Positions 8,456 through 16,934 of a DNA stretch of 64,000 nt are shown piece by piece (within the stretch, counting starts at the first letter, position 1; each line of letters begins with the position of its first letter). The translations under genes and the position numbers were made by a program. This stretch comes from Phenylobacterium glaciei (GTDB taxonomy: Bacteria; Pseudomonadota; Alphaproteobacteria; Caulobacterales; Caulobacteraceae), in the NCBI RefSeq assembly GCF_016772415.1, contig NZ_JAGSGD010000001.1:3621501-3685500 (forward strand), in the 5' to 3' direction. The notes beneath the pieces were generated by a model. That model ran no database searches, was not told the DNA's origin, and saw only the letters and a program-made list of their open reading frames with translations.

Positions 8456-10300
8456 TTGGACGTCGTCTTCACCATCGTTTCGCGCAACTACCAAGCCCAG
8501 GCGGCGACGCTGATGGAGAGCCTGGCCGTGGCCGAGCCCGGCGTGGCCCGGGTGGTCATCGCCACCGACGGACCCATGGCCTTCGCCGATCCGGGCATAC
8601 GCGTGATCGAGGCCGGCGGCATCGTCGCGAACTTCGCGGCCATGTGCGCCTATTACGACGCCCTGGAGCTGAACACCGCGGTCAAGCCGCACGCCTTCCG
8701 CGCCCTGCTGGCCGAAGCCGGCGTCGGCTCGGTCGTCTATCTGGACCCCGACATCTTCGTCTACCGGCCGCTCGCCGAGGTCCGCGAAGGCCTGGCCCGC
8801 GCACCCCTGGTCCTCACCCCGCACATGACCCGGCCGCTGCGGGGCGCAGCCAATCCCAACGACCACGTCATCCTGACCTCAGGCTCGTACAACCTCGGCT
8901 TCATGGCGGTGCGCAATGAGCCGCAGATCGAGACCCTGCTGGAGTGGTGGGCGGAGAAGCTGGAGTTCGACTGCCGGGTCGACTTCGCGGCCGGCCTGTT
9001 CACCGATCAGAAGTGGATAGACCTGGCGCCCGGCCTGGTCAGCGACCTGGCCCTGCTGCGCACGCCGGCCCTCAACCTCGCCTACTGGAACCTGGAGGGC
9101 CGCGAGCTCACCAGGGACGGTGACAGCTGGCGGGTGGACGGCGAGAGCCTGGGCTTCTTCCATTTCTCGGGCTTCGATCCAGCCCGCCCCGAACTGCTCT
9201 CCAAGCACCAGGACCGTATCAAGATCTTGGCGGGATCGGCCCTGGCGGACCTGCTGAAAGACTATGCCGCCGACCTGCTGCGTAACGGCCATGCACAGGC
9301 CAAGGCCACGCCCTACGGCCACCGCGCCTTCCCGTCAGGGCGGCTGATCATGCCCGACCAGCGCCGCCGAATGCTGGCGGCGGCGCGCGGCGGAGAGGAT
9401 TTCGGCGGCGGCCTGACGGCGGCGGCCGAGACCTGGCTGCTGGCGCCGCGGGGCGGGCCTGTGAGGCAGCCTGTCGGCGCGCCGGACGGCCCCTGGTTGG
9501 CGGCCTCCGACGCCCTGGCGCCCTGGCTGACGGCCAAGCCCGATCTGGCGATCAACGCCATGCGGGCCGCCCGCAAGGACCTCCGCGATCGCTTCACCAC
9601 CGACCCCATCGGCCTGCGGGCCTGGCTGCTGGGCCCCGAAGCCCTGGCCGGCCGTTTCGACGCCCGCCTGCTGGCCGGCGTCGGGGCCGACATCGTCGGC
9701 CGAGCCGTCGGCTACGCGCTTGGCGAGACCCCCGATCTCCAGGTCTCGGCCTATGGCCTGGCCGATCGCGCCGGGTGGCCTGCGGGCCTCATCGATCCGA
9801 CGCTCAAAGCGCCCGTGCCCCACCTCGCCCAGGGACTGCCCTTCCCGCGGCTGTTCCTGGCCCTGTGGGAGAGCCGCGGCGACCTCCAACGGCTGTTCCC
9901 GCTCGCCAGCTTCGGCCAGAGGTTCGCCTTCCTTCGCTGGCTGATCGGCGGCGGCCTGGCGGAGGCGGGAATCGATCTCGCCGCCCTGCCCGCCGACGTG
10001 CGCAACCATCCGGTCTTCCGCCTGGCCCGGCTCAGCGTGCGCCGCACGCCCGCCATCCCGCGCCGCATTGCCGCCACCGGCGACTGCGAGACCTTGGTGG
10101 TGATGGAACGATGGATCGACACCACCGGCGCCCCGGTCTTCGAGGCCGCCACCGGCGCCTTCCGCACCGCCACCGGGGAGCCCATGGTCCCGCCCGCCCA
10201 GGTCGGTGAGGTGGTGTTTATGACCGCGCAGGACCTCAGCCCCGCCGACGCCATCGCCCTGCTGGCCCATAGGGTGGCCTGGCGCACGGCGCGCCGATGA
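8456..10300 (+). CDS. Large glycosyltransferase with DxD motif (GT-A type)
   Basis: The 614-residue protein begins DVVFTIVSRNYQAQAATLMESL, typical of GT8-like/GT-A transferases. The metal/nucleotide motif is YLDPDIFVY with D97-x-D99. Residues 1-250 form the transferase domain, ending with FFHFSGFDP. The remaining ~350 residues are a helical region of unknown function. The start is TTG at 8456; no better ATG exists upstream and the conserved fold begins at residue 2. Its ATG-TGA overlap with the next gene (10297-10300) shows the two glycosyltransferases are one unit. Specific sugar and acceptor are unknown. Confidence 0.78.
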   Translation: MDVVFTIVSRNYQAQAATLMESLAVAEPGVARVVIATDGPMAFADPGIRVIEAGGIVANFAAMCAYYDALELNTAVKPHAFRALLAEAGVGSVVYLDPDIFVYRPLAEVREGLARAPLVLTPHMTRPLRGAANPNDHVILTSGSYNLGFMAVRNEPQIETLLEWWAEKLEFDCRVDFAAGLFTDQKWIDLAPGLVSDLALLRTPALNLAYWNLEGRELTRDGDSWRVDGESLGFFHFSGFDPARPELLSKHQDRIKILAGSALADLLKDYAADLLRNGHAQAKATPYGHRAFPSGRLIMPDQRRRMLAAARGGEDFGGGLTAAAETWLLAPRGGPVRQPVGAPDGPWLAASDALAPWLTAKPDLAINAMRAARKDLRDRFTTDPIGLRAWLLGPEALAGRFDARLLAGVGADIVGRAVGYALGETPDLQVSAYGLADRAGWPAGLIDPTLKAPVPHLAQGLPFPRLFLALWESRGDLQRLFPLASFGQRFAFLRWLIGGGLAEAGIDLAALPADVRNHPVFRLARLSVRRTPAIPRRIAATGDCETLVVMERWIDTTGAPVFEAATGAFRTATGEPMVPPAQVGEVVFMTAQDLSPADAIALLAHRVAWRTARR

Positions 10301-11511
10301 GCCTCGTCGCCACCGCCCGCCGCATCTGGCGCGGCCTGGTCCCCAAGAGCCTGCGCCTTGCCGCCCAGCCGGTGCTGGCCCGGGCGCTGTCGGCCTATGT
10401 CCGGGTCTCCGCCCGCGCCCCGCACGCCGCCGACACCGTGGGCGGACCGATCCGGGTGGTGGGGTTCTTCGAAGGTTCCCACGGCATCGCCGCCTCGGCC
10501 CGTCTGGCCGTCCGCGCCTTCGAGGCCCTCGGCGTGCCGGTGGAGAAGGTCGATGTCTCGGAGGCCCAGCTCGACTGGATCGGCAAGGCGGGCGCGGCCC
10601 CGGTTCCGGGTCCTTGGATCTTCCACCTCAATGCCCCGGAGTTGCTGGCGGCCCTGGCCTATCTCGGTCCCAAAAGGGTGCTGGGCCCACGCTACGGCTA
10701 CTGGGCCTGGGAACTGCCCAGGGCGCCCGATCTCTGGCTGAAGGACGCCGCCCTGGTGGACGGGATCTGGGCCCCCAGCAGCTATACGGCCGATGCGCTG
10801 GCGGGCGCCGCGGCGCCGGTGCGGGTGGTGCCTCATCCGCTGTTCCTGGAGGACTATCGCGACGTGGTCCCCACGCCGCACGCGGCGGAGTTCCTGGCCG
10901 TCAGCCTGTTCGACTTCAATTCCGCCGCAGCCCGCAAGAACCCCGAGGGCGTGATCTCCGCCTTCGCCCAGGCTTTTGGCGAGGACGCATCTGTCCGCTT
11001 GCTGATGAAGACCCAGAACGGCCACCTCTTCCACGACCACCTGGCCCGCCTGCGCCAGCTCGCGCCGGCCAATGTGACGATCGAGGACGCCGTCTGGCCC
11101 TATGAACAGGTGAAGAGTCTGATCGCCGGCGCCGACGTGCTGATCTCCCTGCACCGGGCCGAAGGGTTCGGCCTGACCCCGGCCGAGGCCATGGCGCTGG
11201 GAACCCCGGTGATCGCCACCGGTTGGTCGGGAAACCTGGATTTCATGGATGCCAACAGCGCGATGCTGATCGGCTCGCACCAGGTGCCGGTGCGCGACAG
11301 CCAGGGAATCTATGCCGGCCAGACCTGGGCTGAGCCCGACACCGCCGCGGCGGCCGAGGCGCTGCAGCGCCTGCGCACCACGCCGGAACTGGGCCGCCGG
11401 CTGGCCGAGAACGGACGGCGGATGGTGGCCGAGCGGTTGTCGCCCCAGGCCTGGTTCAGCACCCTGCCCGACGCGGTGAAGCGTGCGGCGATGGCGGCGA
11501 TCCGGGGTTAG
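10297..11511 (+). CDS. Family 4 glycosyltransferase
   Basis: The 404-residue GT-B protein has the GT4 C-terminal signature HRAEGFGLTPAEAMALGTPVIAT, including the EX7E motif at E289/E297 that binds the nucleotide sugar. The N-terminal domain has a GFFEGSHGIAASAR segment at about 52-65, seen in retaining transferases that begin with a Gly-rich loop. The start overlaps the upstream gene's stop by four bases. It is the last gene of the locus; its TAG shares bases with the TAA of the convergent MFS gene (11508-11511). The product probably adds one sugar to the exported glycan. The sugar is not predictable from sequence alone. Confidence 0.83.
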   Translation: MSLVATARRIWRGLVPKSLRLAAQPVLARALSAYVRVSARAPHAADTVGGPIRVVGFFEGSHGIAASARLAVRAFEALGVPVEKVDVSEAQLDWIGKAGAAPVPGPWIFHLNAPELLAALAYLGPKRVLGPRYGYWAWELPRAPDLWLKDAALVDGIWAPSSYTADALAGAAAPVRVVPHPLFLEDYRDVVPTPHAAEFLAVSLFDFNSAAARKNPEGVISAFAQAFGEDASVRLLMKTQNGHLFHDHLARLRQLAPANVTIEDAVWPYEQVKSLIAGADVLISLHRAEGFGLTPAEAMALGTPVIATGWSGNLDFMDANSAMLIGSHQVPVRDSQGIYAGQTWAEPDTAAAAEALQRLRTTPELGRRLAENGRRMVAERLSPQAWFSTLPDAVKRAAMAAIRG

Positions 11512-12698
11512 TCCTTCACCGGCCTGCCGACGCTCATCAGGGCGAAGACGGCGACCGCCCCCACCAACACCACCGGGACCATGGACTGGAACACCTGGCC
11601 GGCGCTGTAGCCCGCGCCGCGCAGTTCACCGGCGATCAGGGGACCGGCGATGGAGCCGAGGCGTCCCACCGCGATGGCCGCCCCGGCGCCGGCCGCGCGG
11701 ACGTGCACGGGGTAGTAGATCGGCGCTAGGGCATAGAGCACGTAGAGGCCGCCTACCACGGTGAAGCCTGCCGCCGCTGCGAAGCCAAAGATGGCCGGCA
11801 GGGTCACGGCCTGCGCCAGGCCGTACATGGCACCAGCCAGCACCAGGAACACCGCCAGCAGCGGCCAGCGGAAGCCGACCCGGTCGGCCAGCCAGCCCAG
11901 CAACAGGGCGCCCATCACACTGAAGCCGTTGAACCAAAGCGAAGCCGCGGCGCCGTCGGCGGCGGTGAAGCCCTTGGCCACCACCAGGGTCGGCAGCCAG
12001 TTGAGCAGCAGGTACGTCACCAGCAGGTCCAGGCCAAAGACGATCCAGATCAGCAGGGTGGTGAGCGCGCGGCGCTCGGAGAACAGCCCACGAGCCAGGC
12101 CGCGATCGGCGGCGGGATCATGCTGGGGCCGCGTCTCCGGCAGCAGGAACAGGATCACCGGGGTCAGCAGCAGCGGCAGAGCTCCGCCGATCAGGAAGAT
12201 GGTACGCCAATCCAGGGTCTCGCCGCCGTTACTCGCCAGCAGGGCCACCAGGGACCCGCCGGCCGGGAGGCCGCAGAACATGCTGGTGGTGGTGGCCGCC
12301 CGCTTGGCCGGCGTGCTGATCTCGGTGGCGATGGCGATCAGGTTGGGCATGGCGCCGCCGAAGCCGATCCCGGTGAGCAGCCGCGAAAGGGTCAGGGCCT
12401 CGAAATTATGAGCCATGGCGGTGGCCACCGAGAACACCCCGAAGGTCGCCACCGAAACCGCCAGCACCGGCCTACGTCCCACCCGGTCGGCGAACAGGCC
12501 GCCGGTGAGCGCGCCGATCACCAGGCCGATCATGGCCGCGCTGCCGGCCCAGCCCATCTGGCCTGGATTGAGGTGCAGTTCCGGCGCCAGATGCGGCGCC
12601 GAGACCCCGAAGGCCTGGATGTCGTAGCCTTCAAGCGCCGCGATACAGAAGCAGATGGCGACGATGAAGCCCGGGCTTAGACGCTTGGCGGCGGTCAT
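11508..12698 (-). CDS. MFS transporter, aromatic acid:H+ symporter family (MhpT-like)
   Basis: The 396-residue protein has 12 predicted TM helices. The family marker at the start of TM1 is ALEGYDIQAFGVSAPHLAPE, matching the (D/E)G-D segment of AAHS transporters (PcaK, BenK, MhpT). The loop 2-3 motif GLFADRVGRRPVLA and the second-half equivalent GWLADRVGFRWPLL are both present. It should bring in aromatic acids such as hydroxyphenylpropionate or protocatechuate, but no aromatic-degradation gene is adjacent. The ATG at 12698 has GGGGGAA upstream; an in-frame ATG at 12713 is also possible. It is transcribed alone and converges on the glycan locus. Confidence 0.82.
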   Translation of the reverse strand: MTAAKRLSPGFIVAICFCIAALEGYDIQAFGVSAPHLAPELHLNPGQMGWAGSAAMIGLVIGALTGGLFADRVGRRPVLAVSVATFGVFSVATAMAHNFEALTLSRLLTGIGFGGAMPNLIAIATEISTPAKRAATTTSMFCGLPAGGSLVALLASNGGETLDWRTIFLIGGALPLLLTPVILFLLPETRPQHDPAADRGLARGLFSERRALTTLLIWIVFGLDLLVTYLLLNWLPTLVVAKGFTAADGAAASLWFNGFSVMGALLLGWLADRVGFRWPLLAVFLVLAGAMYGLAQAVTLPAIFGFAAAAGFTVVGGLYVLYALAPIYYPVHVRAAGAGAAIAVGRLGSIAGPLIAGELRGAGYSAGQVFQSMVPVVLVGAVAVFALMSVGRPVKD

Positions 12699-13021
12699 GG
12701 CCGATTCCCCCATGTTGGTTCCCCGGCCGAAGAAGGCCCCAAGGTCTCGTTCCGCGCCAGTGGAGAAGTTCGGGACCAGCCACCGCCCGTGCCCAGGGGC
12801 CCTATGCCCATGACCACCTCGAGAAGGCCTCCATCCGATCGCCAAAATAGAGCCGAAACTTGATCGTCCTGGCCGTGGTCCGGCCGCCGGCGTGACTTCG
12901 GCGCCACTCTCGGTGAGCCGCGCGCCGGGGTAGTGTGTCCCGCCATGTCGACTTGGGCTCTTAACAGCTTCGAAGGCCTGGGCCGTCTAGGATGGCGGCT
13001 GAACAGGAAAGGGAGCCCGCC

Positions 13022-13414
13022 ATGGCGACCCGTACATCCAGCTTCCACCGGCACGCGATCGACCATTTCGAGCCGCAGGGAACAGACGACGATCCCCACG
13101 CCCAGCGTCGCATGCGCGGTCAGCTGGAGCAGATCGACTACACGGCTTTCGCCTCCAACAAGGAGGTGATCGGCGCGGTGCTCGGCTTCGCCGACAGCCA
13201 GAAATTCCAACGGATGGCGGTGGCCGCGGCCATGGCCCGGGCCCAGTGGGTCAAGGAGGCCCTGGCGCTGAGCGAGACCATCAGTCCCAGCCACGAGCAG
13301 ATCTCCCGTCTGGGCCGCCTTCGGCAGGCCTATGAGGAACTGGCCGAGGCCTACGAAGCCATGCGCCGCATGGTCGAGCGCGGCTACCTGCCCTACCGCG
13401 CGCCGGCGGCCTGA
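13022..13414 (+). CDS. Small hypothetical protein
   Basis: The frame codes for 130 residues. The ATG at 13022 has a strong AAGGGAG ribosome site at a good distance, and third-base GC bias matches neighbouring genes, so this is probably a real gene. It has no signal peptide, TM helix or motif I recognise. The second half is rich in Ala, Glu and Arg and predicted helical (EELAEAYEAMRRMVE near 103-117). It stands alone between an MFS gene on the other strand and an AraC-type regulator 52 bases downstream. No function can be proposed. Confidence 0.6.
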   Translation: MATRTSSFHRHAIDHFEPQGTDDDPHAQRRMRGQLEQIDYTAFASNKEVIGAVLGFADSQKFQRMAVAAAMARAQWVKEALALSETISPSHEQISRLGRLRQAYEELAEAYEAMRRMVERGYLPYRAPAA

Positions 13415-13466
13415 GCCTTCAACGGCCCCTGGCCCACGCCCGAGATGATGGTAGCTTCGCCACACG

Positions 13467-14528
13467 ATGACCGGCGACCTGATCCTCTATGAGATGCTGC
13501 TGCGCGGCCTGGCGGTCGGCGCCCTGGCGGCGACCATCATCGGCTGGCGGCAGGGCGGGGCCAGCCGCGACGCCCAGATCGCGGGCGCCCTGTTCCTGGC
13601 CTGCGTCACAGGCTTCGCACTGAACTCCGCCCCGGCCCTGAACACCGATCACAGGCCGGTTCCGCTGTTCGTCCTGCTGTCCTGCATCACGCCCGGCGCG
13701 CTGTGGCTGTTCTGCGCGGTGCTGTTCGAGGACCGGCGGGTCAGCCTGCGCACCCTGGCCCCGACCCTTGTGCTGCTGGCCGTCACCGCCACCGCCATGC
13801 TGATCCCACCTCCCGACTGCCAGCCGGTCTGGATCTTGGGTGACCTGGTCCGGGCCACGATCTGCCTGGCCCTGCTGACCGTCCTGTGGCGCGGCTGGCG
13901 CGGCGATCTGGTGGAGCAACGTCGCCGCCTGCGCGGGCCCCTGCTGGCCATCGTCGCCCTCTACGCCACCCTGCAGTCCTGGCTGAACCTCAGCGCCAAT
14001 CTCGGGGCGCCGGTGCAAGGCTACGGCGTCGACAATTCCTTCGCCGGCGCCGTGATCCTGGCGCTGTTCTGCCTGGCGGGATCGGCCGCCTTCCTGCAGG
14101 CCCCGCCGGCCCTGTTCACCTCGACCCGCCGCGCCACCCCCAGCGCGGTGGACGACGGCCTGAAGGCGCAGGATCGGGTCGCCCTGGACCGCCTCAACGC
14201 CCTCATGCAGGACGGCGAGATCTGGCGCCGCGAAGGCCTGACCATCGGCGACGTGGCCCGCGAAGTAGCCGTGCCCGAGCACCGTCTGCGCCGGCTGATC
14301 AACACTCATCTGGGTCACCGGAACTTCGCGGCCTTCCTGAACGCCCGACGCATCGAGGCGGCGAGGGCCTTCCTCAGCGCGGCCCCCGGCGTGGCCATCT
14401 CCACCCTGGCCTTTGACCTGGGCTATGCATCGCTCGGCCCCTTCAACCGCGCGTTCAAGGACGCCACCGGCCTGACCCCCACCGACTTCCGCCGGCAGGC
14501 GACAGGCGAAACCTCGCCGATTTCCTGA
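13467..14528 (+). CDS. Membrane-anchored AraC-family regulator
   Basis: The 353-residue protein has two parts. Residues 1-220 form about seven hydrophobic helices. Residues 245-345 form an AraC/XylS DNA-binding domain: LTIGDVAREVAVPEHRLRRLI is the first HTH and IEAARAFLSA..ISTLAFDLGYASLGPFNRAFKDATGLTPTDFRR the second with its conserved tail. Membrane-bound AraC regulators of this type sense an envelope or lipid signal. Three direct repeats (14513-14566) overlap the 3' end of this gene and lie upstream of the hydroxylase gene, so that gene is its likely target. The signal is unknown. Confidence 0.85.
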   Translation: MTGDLILYEMLLRGLAVGALAATIIGWRQGGASRDAQIAGALFLACVTGFALNSAPALNTDHRPVPLFVLLSCITPGALWLFCAVLFEDRRVSLRTLAPTLVLLAVTATAMLIPPPDCQPVWILGDLVRATICLALLTVLWRGWRGDLVEQRRRLRGPLLAIVALYATLQSWLNLSANLGAPVQGYGVDNSFAGAVILALFCLAGSAAFLQAPPALFTSTRRATPSAVDDGLKAQDRVALDRLNALMQDGEIWRREGLTIGDVAREVAVPEHRLRRLINTHLGHRNFAAFLNARRIEAARAFLSAAPGVAISTLAFDLGYASLGPFNRAFKDATGLTPTDFRRQATGETSPIS

Positions 14529-14566
14529 AATCGCTCGCCGATTCCGCAAAGCCTCGCCGATTTCCG
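14513..14566 (+). promoter_or_regulatory. Three direct repeats, candidate AraC-type operator
   Basis: CTCGCCGATTTCC starts at 14513, a near copy (CTCGCCGATTCCG) at 14534, and CTCGCCGATTTCC again at 14553. Spacings of 21 and 19 bases place the repeats on one DNA face, as with tandem AraC half-sites (araI1/araI2 repeat every 21 bp). The first copy lies within the last codons of the AraC gene. The site is 60-115 bases upstream of the hydroxylase start codon. Confidence 0.5.
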
Positions 14567-14628
14567 CATCCGGCGAGCGCCACGCCCCGTGTCCCGCCAT
14601 CCAGGCCGGCATCAACACGGAGGCGAAG

Positions 14629-15432
14629 ATGGACCACCTGGAACGCTGGCTCCTGCACATGGGCCAACACTGGACGGCGAACATGCTGCTCGATCTCGAG
14701 CGCTATGTGGTCTTCGCCATCGGCGCCTGGATGCTGATCTGGGTGTTGCTGGCCGGCGTCCTGGCCGGCCGCAAGATCCGCGGAGACCAGCCGCCGGTCC
14801 GCCAGATGATCGTCGAGTTCCTGATCTCCATGCGCACGATCCTGATCTTCTCCACCATCTCGATGATCATCGTGATCTCCAACCACATGGGCTGGCTGTA
14901 TGGCCCGAAGCTGGCGGCGAGCTGGGGCCCGGTCTGGTTCGGCGCCTGCCTGCTGTTGATGATCGTGGCCCACGACGCCTGGTTCTACTGGGCGCACAGG
15001 ATCATGCACCGGCCCCAGCTGTTCTGGACCTTCCACCGGCGTCACCACCGCAGCCACAACCCCTCGCCCTTCACCGCCTACAGCTTCGACCTGGGGGAGG
15101 CCGCGGTGATGGCCATCTTCGTGCCTCTGTGGGTGATCGCCGTGCCGACACCCTGGCCGGTGTTGGGCCTGTTCATGGCCCACCAGCTGGCCCGCAACAC
15201 CATGGCCCACTGCGGCTACGAGCTGATGCCCGCCACAGCTGACGGCAAGCCGATGTTCGACTGGATCACCAGCGTCACCCACCACGACATGCACCATGAG
15301 CGGGGCAAGAACTACGGCCTCTACTTCACCTGGTGGGACCGCTGGATGGGCACCGAGCACCCGGAGTACCACGCTCGCTTCGCCGCGGCGGTGCGCAAGC
15401 CCCCGGTCCGGGTCCTGGTCGCCGCCGAGTAG
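14629..15432 (+). CDS. Sterol desaturase / fatty acid hydroxylase family protein
   Basis: The 267-residue integral membrane di-iron oxygenase has all three His clusters: H115-x7-H123-x3-H127, HRRHH at 136-140 and HHDMHH at 218-223. Four hydrophobic spans flank them. The family hydroxylates or desaturates lipid substrates (sterols, carotenoids, fatty acyl chains, ornithine lipids) at the inner membrane. The ATG has a GGAGG site seven bases upstream. It is preceded by the AraC repeats and by the membrane-bound AraC gene, a regulator/target arrangement. The substrate cannot be told from sequence. Confidence 0.87.
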   Translation: MDHLERWLLHMGQHWTANMLLDLERYVVFAIGAWMLIWVLLAGVLAGRKIRGDQPPVRQMIVEFLISMRTILIFSTISMIIVISNHMGWLYGPKLAASWGPVWFGACLLLMIVAHDAWFYWAHRIMHRPQLFWTFHRRHHRSHNPSPFTAYSFDLGEAAVMAIFVPLWVIAVPTPWPVLGLFMAHQLARNTMAHCGYELMPATADGKPMFDWITSVTHHDMHHERGKNYGLYFTWWDRWMGTEHPEYHARFAAAVRKPPVRVLVAAE

Positions 15433-15497
15433 GTCTTCCTTAAGGACCGCTTCACCCGCAGCCCTTAGAATCAGGGCGTGTCCAGACAGGCCGCGCC

Positions 15498-16601
15498 ATG
15501 AAGGTCGCCCCCGTGGGGACGATCCCCACCGCCGCACAGGTGCCGGCGCTCGCCCCCGTGCGCCCGGTCGCCCGGGTGCAGGGCGGCCAGCTGCTGCGGG
15601 AGATGCAGCGGGCGGTCGAGGCCGACGCGGTCGACACCGCCCTCCCCGTCGAGGCGCCCAGCCGGCAGCCCAAGACCTCGTCCCTGCCCGGCCTCGCCCC
15701 CCTCCTGCCCCAGACGCCGGCCCAGGCGATGGCCGCCGCCCTGCGCACGGCCCTCACCCGCCAGAGCGGCCTGGCGCCGCTGATGGCCGATCTCAGCCAG
15801 GCCCTTCGCGCCCAGGTCCTGTCGCCACCGGCACGGGCCGCCGCCATGCAGATGCTGGCCCAGCTCCTGCCGCTGGACCCCGAGGTGCGCGGCGCCGACA
15901 TCAAGCGGGCGTTGAAGAATTCCGGCCTGTTCCTGGAGGCCAACCTCGCCGCCGAGCCCGGGAAATCTCCCCTCGGCAGCGACCTGAAGGCCGCCCTGCT
16001 GGTCCTGCGTCAGGCGCTCGGCCCGGCCACCCGGCGCCCGCCCGGCGCCACGCCACGCCCGCCCTATGGCGGCGCCCCGACCTCGGCCCAGAAGGCGGCC
16101 ATGCCCAGCCTGCCCCTGGACGCCAGCGCCGGCGCCATCGGCGAGGCCCTGGCCGCCGAGACGCAAGGCGCTCTGGCTCACCTGGACCTGCTGCAGCTCG
16201 CCTCCCTGCCCGAGCCCGACCGCCCCAACGACCCCACCCGATGGATGTTCGAGACCCCGCTGCAGACGCCGCAGGGTCCGGGCGTCGCCCAGTTCGAGAT
16301 CAGCCGCGACAGCCAGGGCCGCGCCCGCGACGAGGAGCGCGAGCCCCTATGGCGCGCCCGCTTCTCGGTGGACTTCGAGCCGGTCGGCCCCATCGACGCG
16401 CAGGTGGCCTTCGAGGGCGACCTGGCCCGCGTCAGCCTGTGGGTCCTCCGCACTGAGGCCGCCGAGCGCCTGCGCGCCGCCCAGCCGCTGCTGGCTCAGG
16501 CGCTGGCCGCCGCCAACCTGCAGCTGGAACTGGCCGTCCATTCCGGGCCGCCCCCCGCCCCGCTCCCCAGCGCCGGCCGCCTGCTGGATCAGTCGGCATG
16601 A
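15498..16601 (+). CDS. FliK-like flagellar hook-length control protein
   Basis: The 367-residue, Ala/Pro/Leu-rich protein has a disordered N-terminal region and a C-terminal domain (about 245-355). This contains WRARFSVDFEPVGPIDAQVAFEG and SLWVLRTEAAERLRAA, the pattern of the Flg_hook domain of FliK. FliK measures hook length and switches the export gate through FlhB. The next gene encodes an isolated FlhB C-terminal domain and starts inside this stop codon (ATGA). That pairing matches the FliK/FlhX-type pairs known in Bacillus (YlqG/YlqH) and supports the assignment. No other flagellar gene is in the window. Confidence 0.7.
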   Translation: MKVAPVGTIPTAAQVPALAPVRPVARVQGGQLLREMQRAVEADAVDTALPVEAPSRQPKTSSLPGLAPLLPQTPAQAMAAALRTALTRQSGLAPLMADLSQALRAQVLSPPARAAAMQMLAQLLPLDPEVRGADIKRALKNSGLFLEANLAAEPGKSPLGSDLKAALLVLRQALGPATRRPPGATPRPPYGGAPTSAQKAAMPSLPLDASAGAIGEALAAETQGALAHLDLLQLASLPEPDRPNDPTRWMFETPLQTPQGPGVAQFEISRDSQGRARDEEREPLWRARFSVDFEPVGPIDAQVAFEGDLARVSLWVLRTEAAERLRAAQPLLAQALAAANLQLELAVHSGPPPAPLPSAGRLLDQSA

Positions 16602-16864
16602 GCAACGACCGCCGCCTCGCAGTGGCCCTCCAGTACGAAGCTCCCGGAGCGCCGCGGGTGGTGGCCGCCGGCCGCGGCCTGGTGGGAGAGAGGATCATCG
16701 CCGCCGCCGAGGCCCATGGCGTGCCTCTGGAACATAATCCCCTGCTGGCAGAGGCCCTGTCCAAGGTCGAGCTGGACACCGAGATCCCCGAACGGCTGTT
16801 CCTGGCCGTCGCCGAGATCCTGGCGTTTCTGATGCGCGAAGGTCCCGCGCCGGATTCGAAATAA
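16598..16864 (+). CDS. Stand-alone FlhB C-terminal domain protein (FlhX-like)
   Basis: The 88-residue protein aligns over nearly its whole length with the cytoplasmic domain of FlhB/YscU: LAVALQYEAPGAPRVVAAG, then GVPLEHNPLLAEALSKVELDTEIPERLFLAVAEILAFL. The residues before AVAL are SNDRR, so the NPTH autocleavage site of full-length FlhB is missing and the protein has no TM part. It mimics the C-terminal cleavage fragment of FlhB. The start overlaps the FliK-like stop by four bases. The likely role is in export-gate substrate switching or as an FlhB substitute; direct evidence is absent. Confidence 0.82.
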   Translation: MSNDRRLAVALQYEAPGAPRVVAAGRGLVGERIIAAAEAHGVPLEHNPLLAEALSKVELDTEIPERLFLAVAEILAFLMREGPAPDSK

Positions 16865-16934
16865 TTTCAAATAGCGCCGCTATGTCGCGGTGGCGGTAAC
16901 GCAATCGCCATCTCGATCCGTGACCCTGCCGATC

